From CALZJC01 sp963781065 (GTDB taxonomy: Bacteria; Acidobacteriota; Thermoanaerobaculia; Multivoradales; JAHEKO01): 64,000 bases of DNA. The stretch spans positions 116,906 through 180,905 of the forward strand of contig CAWAET010000022.1 in NCBI GenBank assembly GCA_963781065.1. Reading direction: 5' to 3'. Below are positions 1 through 7,615 of this stretch, one piece after another. How positions within the stretch are numbered: the first letter of the stretch is position 1; each line of letters begins with the position of its first letter. The translations under genes and the position numbers were made by a program. Under the pieces are notes generated by a model that did not search any database, was not told the DNA's origin, and worked only from the letters and a program-made list of their open reading frames with translations.

Positions 1-2354
1 AGAGCGAGGTCGACGCCCGCGAGCGGCGCGGCCGCCGCCGCGTGGACCCCGAGCCGCGCCTTATCGACCAGCCGGGCGGGCGGCTCGCCGGGCGACCAGC
101 CGGAGCGCAGCCCGGCCTCGCCGGCGATCTCGAGCTCGTGGCCGTCGACCTCGATCGCGGCCGGCGCCAGCCGCAGCCGGCCTGCCGCCAGCGCCAGGCG
201 CAGCGGCGCCCGCGACCGCAGGAGGTGGCCGTCTCGCTCGAGCTCGAGGTCGACCAGCTCGACTTCTCCGGATCCGCCGGCCGGCGCCGCCGGGTCGAGC
301 GACAGATGGCCCCGGGAGCCCGCGACCCACCGGCTCGGGAGCTCATCGCCGACGGCTGCCTCGCCGCCGACCGCCGCCCGCCAGTCGATCGCCGGCAGGT
401 CCCAGAGGATCTCGAGCGGCCCGTCGGCACCGGCGACCGCCAGCGCGGCCAGCGCCTCGCCGCCCGGCAGCCTGGACAGCGCGGCCAGCGGCGCGGCAAC
501 CGCCAGCGTCGCCGTCGAACCGGACAGGTCGGCCCGCGGGATGTCGAGCCGCAAGACGCCGTCGGCGAGCCGCAGCCGGCCCTCGGCCGACCTCAGCGGC
601 TCCCAGCCGCCGATGAGCTCGAGGGCGAGATCGGCGGCCGGCGTCCCGCCGAGCTCCACCTCACCGGCCGCGCGCAGGGTCCGGCCGGGCTGCTCGACCG
701 CCAGCTCGCGCACCAGCAGCCGGTTGCCGTCGACGGTCGCCGCCAGCCGCGCCGCGCCAATCTCCAGCTCTCCCCGGGCCAGACGGTCGCCCACGAGCCG
801 GACCTCGCCGCTCAGCCGGTCGCCGGCCAGGGCGAGGTCGGCGGAGCCGGCCAGGGTGCCCGTGGTCCCGGCGGCGAATCGCGCCAGCGGCAGCCCGTCG
901 AGCTCGACCTGGACGTCCAGTTGTCGCGAGGCGATGGCGCCTACGGCGGTCAGCCGAACGCCGGCCCCGGGGTCCGGGGACCACTCGCCCTCGAGCCGGA
1001 CCGCCGGATCGGTCAGGCGGCCGCCAAAGCTGCCGTCGACGCGCAGCGGCCCCGCGGCCAGGCCGGCCGGCAGGTCGGGCAGCATCCCGGGCCAGACGGC
1101 GGCCAGCCGCGCCAGCTCCCCTTCCAGGTCGGGCACCGCCAGCCGCAGCCGGCCGCGCTCGATGCGGCTCTCGCCGAGCGCCGAGCGCGCCAAAAGCAGC
1201 CGAGCCTCGACCCGGCGCCGGCCGGCGGCCCGCGGCAGCAGTTCGAGGTCGAGCTCGAGCGCCAGCTCCGGCCCAGCCAGCTCGCCGGCGGCGGTCAACG
1301 TCGCCTCGGCCAGCAGGCCGTCGCCGCGAGCCCAGCGCGCCTCCGCGGTCCCGTCGAGCCTGCCGCCCTCCAGCTCGAAGGCGGCGATCAGACCGAGCCA
1401 CGAGCCGGGCAGCCCGGAGCGCTGGTAGAGCTCGGCGGGGAGCCAGAGCGAGGCCAGCTCGCCGGGCAGCCGGCCGCCCTCGAGCCGCAGCTCGCCGGCC
1501 TGGGCGCGCAGGTCGAGCCGGCCGGACAGGCGCACCGGCTCGGCCGCGGCGTCGATACCGAGCAGCCCGGCGACGTCGGCCCGCCCCTCGAGCTCCACCG
1601 TCAGCGGCTGATCCTCCTCGAGGCCCAGCCGGCCCGAGACCGTGGCGGCGACCGACTCGCCGTCGATCTGCAGGCGGTCGAGCATGATCGGCCCGGCGAG
1701 CGGCCCGGACAGCTCGGCGGCGAGCTCCAGATCGAGCGGCGGCCCGCCGTCTGGCACCGCCCGCAGCCGGCCGACCCGCACCGCCAGGCCCAGCTCGCCA
1801 GCGACCAGCTCACCGTCGAGCTCGACCCCGTCCAACGTCACCGCGCCCAGCAGCGACCGCAGCGACGGCGGCGGCTCGAGACGCGCCGCGGCGCCGTCGC
1901 GCAGCCGCAGGCTGGCGATCGAGATCGACGCCTCCGCGGTCGGCCCCTCGGCGGTCGCCGCCGGCAGCCGAGGCAGCGGCCGGGAGCCGTCGAACCGCGG
2001 CCCGACGAGCACCGCCTCGCGCACCACCAGCGGGCCGCGCGCGAGCGAGCCGGGAGCCACCTCCACCGCCAGGCTGTCGGCGCTCAGGAACGGCTCGGCG
2101 GCGCCCGCCGCGAACGACGGGTGGATGAGCTCCAGGCGAATGCCGAACGGCCGCAGCCGGACCGACTCGGCCGCAACGCGGACCCCGGTCCGGGCCTCCA
2201 GCATCGCCGCCGCGCGATCGAACAGCGCTCGCTGCACCGGCCGGACGTGGAGGGCCGCCACGACGGCGACGAGAAGCAGCACCAGGGCCGCGGCCACCAG
2301 CGCTGACGTTCGCCGCAGCTGTCTCCTGCCTCGCCTCGGGTCCCGGTTCGCCAC
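1..2354 (-). CDS. AsmA/TamB-like large membrane-anchored protein, C-terminus outside window
   Basis: An open frame with no stop runs leftward from a GTG at 2354 off the window edge, showing 784 codons. The N-terminus has a basic head followed by one hydrophobic helix (about residues 15-36, rich in A, V and L). Next comes the pattern LFDRAAAMLEARTGVRV and LRPFGIRLEL, which is typical of AsmA/TamB-type proteins just after their anchor. The rest is a monotonous alternation of short beta-like segments (LSGRLDLRAQ, LELAAELSG), as expected of the long beta-groove that carries lipids between membranes in this superfamily. The family assignment rests on this architecture, not on a catalytic motif. 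The start is uncertain because no Shine-Dalgarno precedes the GTG. It lies 37 nt downstream of the AMMECR1 gene on the same strand and may be cotranscribed. A rightward reading frame of similar length over the same bases is a high-GC antisense artefact. Confidence 0.6.
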   Translation of the reverse strand, partial: MANRDPRRGRRQLRRTSALVAAALVLLLVAVVAALHVRPVQRALFDRAAAMLEARTGVRVAAESVRLRPFGIRLELIHPSFAAGAAEPFLSADSLAVEVAPGSLARGPLVVREAVLVGPRFDGSRPLPRLPAATAEGPTAEASISIASLRLRDGAAARLEPPPSLRSLLGAVTLDGVELDGELVAGELGLAVRVGRLRAVPDGGPPLDLELAAELSGPLAGPIMLDRLQIDGESVAATVSGRLGLEEDQPLTVELEGRADVAGLLGIDAAAEPVRLSGRLDLRAQAGELRLEGGRLPGELASLWLPAELYQRSGLPGSWLGLIAAFELEGGRLDGTAEARWARGDGLLAEATLTAAGELAGPELALELDLELLPRAAGRRRVEARLLLARSALGESRIERGRLRLAVPDLEGELARLAAVWPGMLPDLPAGLAAGPLRVDGSFGGRLTDPAVRLEGEWSPDPGAGVRLTAVGAIASRQLDVQVELDGLPLARFAAGTTGTLAGSADLALAGDRLSGEVRLVGDRLARGELEIGAARLAATVDGNRLLVRELAVEQPGRTLRAAGEVELGGTPAADLALELIGGWEPLRSAEGRLRLADGVLRLDIPRADLSGSTATLAVAAPLAALSRLPGGEALAALAVAGADGPLEILWDLPAIDWRAAVGGEAAVGDELPSRWVAGSRGHLSLDPAAPAGGSGEVELVDLELERDGHLLRSRAPLRLALAAGRLRLAPAAIEVDGHELEIAGEAGLRSGWSPGEPPARLVDKARLGVHAAAAAPLAGVDLA

Positions 2355-2391
2355 GAGTCGATTATCCCAGTGACGGGCCGGTGGCGGGGAC

Positions 2392-2967
2392 TCAGCGGGC
2401 CGGCTCGGCCCAGCTGTCGACCGTGTACCGGCTGACGCGCATCTCGGGCGACCAGAAATCCGGCGCCAGGCCGGCCTTGCGCTTCAGCTGGCGGAGAAAC
2501 TCCGCCGGCAGCGGCAGGTGGCGCCACACCGCCGGCAGGAAGGTGCCCCGCCGGCCCTGGTGCTCGAGGACGAGCCCGTCGACGCCCGGCCGCAGCCGGC
2601 GGGCGAGGCCGGCCTCGTCGGCCGCCTCCACCGGCTCGAGATCCGAGAGCACCGAGACCTCGATCCGGATCCTGTCCAGCTCGCCGGCCTCGAGCCGGGG
2701 AAAGCGCGGATCGCGGAGGGCCGCCGCCACGGCGTTGCCGCGGACATCCTCGATCAACGGCCGGCGAGCCTCGAGCGAGCCGACGCAGCCGCGCAGCGCG
2801 CCGTCGAGCTCGAGCGTCACGAAGCTCGCCCCGGGCGCCGCCAACCAGTCGCGCGGGCCCGAGCTCACCTGCGGCGGCGGCTCGGCACCGAGCTCTCCGC
2901 ACAAAGCCGCCCGCGCCAGCGCCAGCAGCACCGCGCCGCGCTCGGGGTCGCCGCTTGCCGCCGTCAC
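2392..2967 (-). CDS. amrA: AMMECR1 domain protein (AmmeMemoRadiSam system protein A)
   Basis: This 191-residue protein matches the AMMECR1 family. It has the conserved RGCVGS-type segment (LRGCVGSLEARRPL), the RFPRL motif as DPRFPRLEAGELDRI, and the C-terminal FLRQLKRKAGL with SPEMRVSRYTVDSW. In bacteria the family occurs with Memo and a radical SAM protein. Its biochemical role is not settled; redox or modification chemistry has been proposed. The GTG start at 2967 overlaps the Memo stop codon as GTGA, which implies translational coupling. The frame stays open upstream to about 3933, but that part is antisense-like Arg/Ala-rich sequence lying over Memo, so the coupled GTG is preferred. Length fits the family (roughly 180-200 residues). 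Confidence 0.9.
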   Translation of the reverse strand: MTAASGDPERGAVLLALARAALCGELGAEPPPQVSSGPRDWLAAPGASFVTLELDGALRGCVGSLEARRPLIEDVRGNAVAAALRDPRFPRLEAGELDRIRIEVSVLSDLEPVEAADEAGLARRLRPGVDGLVLEHQGRRGTFLPAVWRHLPLPAEFLRQLKRKAGLAPDFWSPEMRVSRYTVDSWAEPAR

Positions 2968-3764
2968 GCCGCCTCCAGGAAGTCGAAGGCGCCGTAGCCG
3001 ACCACCCGGTGGCGGTCGCCGGCGGTGTCGCCGGAGTTGCGCAGATCGAGCAGGCGGGCGGTCAGCCCCCGCCGCCGGGCGGCGACCAGCAGGCCGTCGA
3101 TCGGCAGGGCGCCGCAAGCGCGGCCGCGCTCGAGCGGCGCCTCGAGGGCGACGATCGCCCGCGCGGTCTCGTCGTCGATCGCGCGCGCCCGCTCGTAGGG
3201 CAGGTAGTGCGACAGGTCCGAGCTGATGACGATCCGGGTCTCGGGGCCGCCCCAGACGGCCTCCAGCACCGCCGCGACCTCCTCGCCCCGGGCGTCGCCG
3301 ACGACCAGCGGCAGCAGCTCGAACTCGTCCAGCAGCAGCTGGAGAAACGGCAGCTCGACCTCGAGCGAGTGCTCGGACTCGTGGGCCGCGGGGCTCGTCG
3401 TCACCCTTGGCAGCCCGGCGACCCGCCGCGCCGCTTCCGCCGCGACCGGCACATCGCCCAGCGGCGTAGCGAAACCGTCGCAGCCCGGCAGCCCGATCCC
3501 GTCCAGCGCCACCCGGTGGGCCGGCCCGAGCAGCACGATACGGCGGATCGTGGCGGCCTCCGCCGCCAGCTGGGCAAAAGCGAAGCCGGCGGTAGGCCCC
3601 GAGTAGACATAGCCGGCGTGGGGCGCGATCACGGCCTTCACCCTCGCCGTGCCTGCCCCACGCGGCGTAACCCCCGCCAGATGCCCCGCGACCTGGCGCC
3701 GAAGTGTCGCCGGGTCGGTGGGATAGAACAAGCCGGCCACTGCCGGCGGGCGCACGTTCCTCAT
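2964..3764 (-). CDS. amrB: Memo-like protein (AmmeMemoRadiSam system protein B)
   Basis: The 266-residue product has all the landmarks of the Memo family, which is related to non-haem iron dioxygenases: AGLFYPTDP near the N-terminus, APHAGYVYSGP with the metal-site histidine, LLGPAHR, HESEHSLEVELPFLQ, SSDLSHYLPYE and CGALPIDGLL. The human homologue binds copper or iron, and the bacterial role is unknown. The ATG at 3764 has AGGAG about nine bases upstream. The gene overlaps the AMMECR1 gene by 4 bp, so the two are made together. The third usual partner, a radical SAM enzyme, is not next to them: the upstream neighbour is a symporter of different base composition, and the downstream neighbour is an AsmA/TamB-like gene. 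Confidence 0.92.
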   Translation of the reverse strand: MRNVRPPAVAGLFYPTDPATLRRQVAGHLAGVTPRGAGTARVKAVIAPHAGYVYSGPTAGFAFAQLAAEAATIRRIVLLGPAHRVALDGIGLPGCDGFATPLGDVPVAAEAARRVAGLPRVTTSPAAHESEHSLEVELPFLQLLLDEFELLPLVVGDARGEEVAAVLEAVWGGPETRIVISSDLSHYLPYERARAIDDETARAIVALEAPLERGRACGALPIDGLLVAARRRGLTARLLDLRNSGDTAGDRHRVVGYGAFDFLEAA

Positions 3765-3976
3765 CGAGCCGCTCCTGACCGTCCAAGTGTCTTAAACAAC
3801 CGGCAGCGCGCCAATATTCGCCCGACCGGGCCCGCACCGCTTCGGTGAAGCACTCGCCCAGCTCGGCCGCGTGGCCCCTCTCGAGCCCGGCCGCCCAGGT
3901 ACCGAGGCCCCTCGCGGCCGACCACGGCGCCATCAGCCTCGATCGAGGTCGAGGCGCGGCAGCATCCCATGCCTGC

Positions 3977-5473
3977 CTACGCCTCGATGAACTCTTCCCA
4001 CTCGCTTCGCACAGGGGGAGCCGTCAGCAGACTGACAACGACGAGAGTCGTCACCGAAACAATCACAGCCGGAATCGCGATGTAGTCCGTATCCATCGGG
4101 AAGGCGACTCCGAGAAAGTCCAGTCCCTCGGCGCTTTCCTTGTAGACAGAGTTCAGGACCGCAATGAACACCACCGTCAACATCCCGGACGCGATAGACG
4201 CGACACCGCCGGCCCTGGTCACGCGCTTCCAAAAGAAGGCGGCCAGCAACGGCGGCGCCAACGACGCGCCTATCATCGTGTATGACATCAGCGCCATTTC
4301 CAGAATTGTGTCGAACTGACTCATCATCAGGTAGGCGAGCAAGCCAATCCCGACAATGCACGCGCGCTGTATCCAGACGATGTGCTCCTGCTTTGCCCCC
4401 TTGTAGAAGAACGCCTGGATGATGTCGCGGGTCACGTTCGTCGAAGTCACCATCAAAAAGGTGTTTCCGGTTGAAATGACGATCGCGGCACCAGCCGCCA
4501 ACAAGAGGGAGCCAATGACGACTGGCAACTGCTCAAAGCCGATGCGGAGAATAATCTCTTCCGCCATCGCCCGATTGACGCTGCCATCGGCCATGAAGAA
4601 CCGCGGGTCATCCGCATAGATCGCAAAGCCGACGAGCGCAATCAACATCATCAAGGTTTCAACGACGACGACGCCGATGAACATGCCCATGACGGCCCGA
4701 CGCGCATTCTGCGCATTATCCGCTGATGAGAATTTCTGATACATGCTGCTTTCGCTCATCAGCAACAGGAACGTGGGCAACGCGATGCCGATAACCCAAA
4801 AGAAGTCATGGCCTCCCATGATGGAGAGATGACTTGCCTCTGTCTGCTGAATGGTCGAGACCACGGCGCCGAGTCCGCCGTGTCCGGAAATCGCAAACGG
4901 CAGTGTAACGATCATTGCCAAAAGCATGATGGTGCCGTTGAAGATATCGATGGACACGATCGAGACCATGCCGGCCAGCACGGTGAACCCGACAATCAGA
5001 AAGGCCGCGATGATCATCCCGGTCTCGGGCGATATCGAGCCGTCCGACAAGATCGAGATGAACCTTCCGCCGCCCTTGAACTGGTAGCCGGCGATGACCA
5101 TATAGGCGATGATGATAGTGACGGTACCAAGGACTTTCGCCAGTTGGTTGTAGCGCTTCTCGAGCAGGTCCGTCAGCGTGTACTGGGCAATGCGCCGGAC
5201 GCGCGCGGCAATCATGTAGATAACGAGGATGCCGACCCATGCACCAGCCGAGAACCACAGCTCCGAGATTCCCGTCCGAAACGTAAGGCCGGCCGTGCCG
5301 AACAGGCTGCCCGAGCCAATCCACGTACACACCAGGGTGGCGACCAGCATATAGACCGGCACGCTGCGCCCCGCGACCATGAAATCTTCCGCGGATTTGA
5401 CGCTGCGGCTCTTATATACACTGATACCCAAGAGCATCAGGACATAGGCGACGACGACGACAATGTAGGTCAT
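3977..5473 (-). CDS. Sodium:solute symporter (SSS family)
   Basis: This 498-residue polytopic protein has about 13 hydrophobic segments. Its N-terminus, MTYIVVVVAYVLMLLGISVY followed by SAEDFMVAGRSVP and LVCTWIGSGSLFGTAG, is diagnostic of the SSS (solute:sodium symporter) family and its LeuT-like fold. The substrate cannot be read from the sequence; the family takes up sugars, amino acids, pantothenate, acetate and others. An ATG at 5473 has AGAGAGG upstream. Base composition is unusual: two 60-base lines counted by hand (4621-4680 and 4921-4980) are each 32/60 G+C, about 53%, against about 70% in the flanking genes. Codons such as ATT, AAA and GTT are also more frequent here. This suggests recent acquisition of one gene, with the composition change falling near its ends. 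Confidence 0.92.
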   Translation of the reverse strand: MTYIVVVVAYVLMLLGISVYKSRSVKSAEDFMVAGRSVPVYMLVATLVCTWIGSGSLFGTAGLTFRTGISELWFSAGAWVGILVIYMIAARVRRIAQYTLTDLLEKRYNQLAKVLGTVTIIIAYMVIAGYQFKGGGRFISILSDGSISPETGMIIAAFLIVGFTVLAGMVSIVSIDIFNGTIMLLAMIVTLPFAISGHGGLGAVVSTIQQTEASHLSIMGGHDFFWVIGIALPTFLLLMSESSMYQKFSSADNAQNARRAVMGMFIGVVVVETLMMLIALVGFAIYADDPRFFMADGSVNRAMAEEIILRIGFEQLPVVIGSLLLAAGAAIVISTGNTFLMVTSTNVTRDIIQAFFYKGAKQEHIVWIQRACIVGIGLLAYLMMSQFDTILEMALMSYTMIGASLAPPLLAAFFWKRVTRAGGVASIASGMLTVVFIAVLNSVYKESAEGLDFLGVAFPMDTDYIAIPAVIVSVTTLVVVSLLTAPPVRSEWEEFIEA

Positions 5474-5809
5474 TTGCGGCCTCTCTTACGACTACGGCTC
5501 GGTCTTGTCCCCAGGGACCCGGTTGGGCGACGCAAGGATAGGAGAAGCCGGCGACGGCCGCAAGCGCGATCGGCCGACGCACCGCCACCGCCACCCGGAG
5601 AGCTCCGCTCGACCGATCTGCAGCCGGCGCGGCGACGCCGCGGCCTGGATCCCGCAGCCGTCTATCCGGGTTGCGGACGCGCCCAGGGCCGGGCCACTCG
5701 AGTCCAGCGCATCATCGCTCCTCCGTCGAGTGCCCGTTTGGAAGGGCCCCGTTTGAAAGTGCCACCCGGTTCGGCCAACATGCGGCCCAGCCCCGTCGCG
5801 GGCCGAGCC
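5474..5809. other. Gene-free stretch between the symporter and the HupE-like gene
   Basis: This interval of 336 bases separates the leftward symporter from the rightward HupE-like gene, so promoters for both should lie here. GC content returns to the high local level within the first 60 bases. The sequence GTTTG occurs twice within about 20 bases near 5737-5755 (CCCGTTTGGAAG, CCCGTTTGAAAG). I see no convincing -35/-10 pair, RNA gene or terminator. Short open frames here have no recognisable product. Confidence 0.4.
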
Positions 5810-7052
5810 ATGGTCACTTCCACCAACCCAGCCCCCCGCGCCCGGCCGAGAGCGTCGGCGGCATCGAGCTGCGCCTCGGCGGCTGAACCGACCGCGGCCC
5901 ACGGGGTCCGGTTGCGCCAACGCGCGGCGACGCTGTTCGGCCTGGCAGTGGCCTTGGCAGCCGTAGCCTCGCCCTCCGGCGCCCACGAGTTCGCCATCAC
6001 CGACGCGCTCGTCGTCCTGCGTGCCGACTCCACCTACCAGGTGGACGTCCGGGTCGACGTCGACGCGCTGGCGCTCGGCGTGTCGCCGGCTACCGACAAC
6101 GCTCTGCTGGTGGCCGAGCTGGCAGCGATGGATGCGGCCGAGGTCGAGCTGGCGCTCGCCAACGCCCGCGACACGGTAGCGCGCCGGGTCCGGGTGCGTT
6201 TCGACGGCGACCCGGTGCGGCCCGCGGTCTCGTTCCCACGGGCCGAGATCGAGGCGGCCGAGGACGGCTCGCCCCCGAGCCGGTTCGGCACCGTTGCCCG
6301 GCTGGCGGGCCGGTGCCCTCCGGGGGCGACCACGTTCAGCATGAGCGCCTCGCGCGCCTTCGGCCCGGTCCAGCTGACGCTGCTCGACGAGCGCCATCTG
6401 ACCGGCACCCGCGTGCTGCTGGCGCCCGGCGAGCGCTCGCCTCCCTGGCGGCTCGACGGGCCGCCGCCCGGCGGCGAGGCGGGCGGCGCGCAGCCGGGCA
6501 CGATCGCCCGCTACCTGGCGCTGGGCTTCGAGCACATCCTGCCTCTCGGCGTCGACCACATCCTCTTCGTGATCGGGCTGTTCCTGCTGGCGGCGAGATG
6601 GCGGCCCCTGCTGTGGCAGGTCAGCGCCTTCACCCTGGCGCACACCCTGAGCCTCGCCCTGTCGATGGCGGGCGTGGTGAGCCTGCCCTCGCGGCTGGTC
6701 GAGACCCTGATCGCCGCTTCGATCGCCTACGTCGCGATCGAGAACATCTTCACCGAGAGGATGCACGCCTGGCGCCCGCTGCTGGTCTTCGGCTTCGGCC
6801 TGCTGCACGGCCTGGGCTTCGCCGGCGTGCTGCGCGAGCTGGGTCTGCCCGAGGGCGAGTGGATCACGTCCCTGGTCTCCTTCAACGTCGGGGTCGAGCT
6901 CGGCCAGCTGACGGTGATCGGCCTGGCCTTCCTGGCGGTCGGCTGGTTCCGCGACCGCGCGCTGGTATCGCCCCTGGATCGTCCGCCCGGCCTCGGCGGC
7001 GATCGCGCTCGTCGGTCTCTACTGGGCCGTGCAGCGCGGGTTGGGGCTCTGA
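5810..7052 (+). CDS. HupE/UreJ-like membrane protein, interrupted by a +1 frameshift near 6962
   Basis: A leader (LFGLAVALAAVASPSGAHEF) precedes a beta-rich periplasmic part of about 190 residues. The C-terminal membrane domain follows, with GFEHILPLGVDHILFVIGLF, FTLAHTLSLAL and the histidine-bearing LVFGFGLLHGLGFAG, characteristic of the HupE/UreJ_2 family (hydrogenase/urease accessory, probably nickel or cobalt related). After WFRDRA the reading frame goes wrong. Dropping one base near 6962 restores WYRPWIVRP and AIALVGLYWAVQRGLGL and then a stop at 7050-7052, which is the normal family ending. Unrepaired, the frame runs on to 7147, into the next gene. Corrected length is about 413 residues from ATG 5810; TTG 5912, directly before the leader, is an alternative start. 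No hydrogenase or urease genes are nearby. Confidence 0.75.
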
Positions 7053-7083
7053 GGCCGCCCTGCCCGCAGCCTAGAATCCGGCC

Positions 7084-7578
7084 ATGCGCAAGCAGCCCAA
7101 CAGCCACCACTGCGTCATCTGCGGCGTCCGCAACGACGCCAGCCTGAAGGTCCGCTTCTACGACACCGTCGACGCCGCCGGCCGGCCCGAGCTGCTCGCC
7201 CGCTTCACCGCCGGCGAGACCCACCAGGGCTACCCCGGCCGGCTGCACGGCGGCCTGGCCACCGGCGTCCTGGACGAGACCATGGGCCGGGCGGTCAACA
7301 GCGGCAACGCCGAGAGCGATCCGACCACCTGGGGCGTGGCGGTGGAGCTCTCCACCCGCTTCCGCCAGCCCGTGCCGCTGGGCGTCGAGCTCACCGCGCG
7401 CGGGCGCGTCACCCGCAACCGCCGGCGGCTGTTCGAGGGCGGCGGCGAGATCTACCTGCCCGACGGCACCATCGCGGTCTCCGCCACCGGCAGGTTCATC
7501 CGCCTGCCGCTGGACGAGATCTCGGGCATCGAGCCGGCGGCGCTGGGATGGCGGGTCTACCCCGATTTGCCGGGTTGA
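7084..7578 (+). CDS. PaaI-type hotdog-fold thioesterase
   Basis: This 164-residue single-domain protein has the hotdog thioesterase core: HQGYPGRLHGGLATGVLDET, corresponding to the HGG-x-DE active-site region of PaaI-like acyl-CoA thioesterases, then the strand segments VELSTRFRQPVPLGVEL, GRVTRNRRRLFEGGGEIY and IAVSATGRF. The N-terminus HHCVICG resembles the Cys-x-x-Cys opening of a subfamily of PaaI-like enzymes. It probably hydrolyses a CoA thioester; the substrate is not deducible. It starts 32 bases after the corrected end of the HupE-like gene and may share its transcript. It ends 37 bases before the end of the convergent OPT gene. Confidence 0.85.
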   Translation: MRKQPNSHHCVICGVRNDASLKVRFYDTVDAAGRPELLARFTAGETHQGYPGRLHGGLATGVLDETMGRAVNSGNAESDPTTWGVAVELSTRFRQPVPLGVELTARGRVTRNRRRLFEGGGEIYLPDGTIAVSATGRFIRLPLDEISGIEPAALGWRVYPDLPG

Positions 7579-7615
7579 GACAGGGCCCCGCGTCCGGCGG
7601 TCTGCCGCGGATGGA

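Noticed and set aside
42..2306. A 754-codon rightward reading frame
   Set aside because: It is antisense to the AsmA/TamB-like frame. The product is low-complexity Arg/Pro/Gln/Gly sequence without any domain, which is expected from high-GC DNA opposite a coding strand.
2392..3933. A 513-codon frame with AMMECR1 at its end
   Set aside because: Everything before the GTG at 2967 is antisense-like sequence over Memo in another frame. The coupled GTGA start gives the normal family length.
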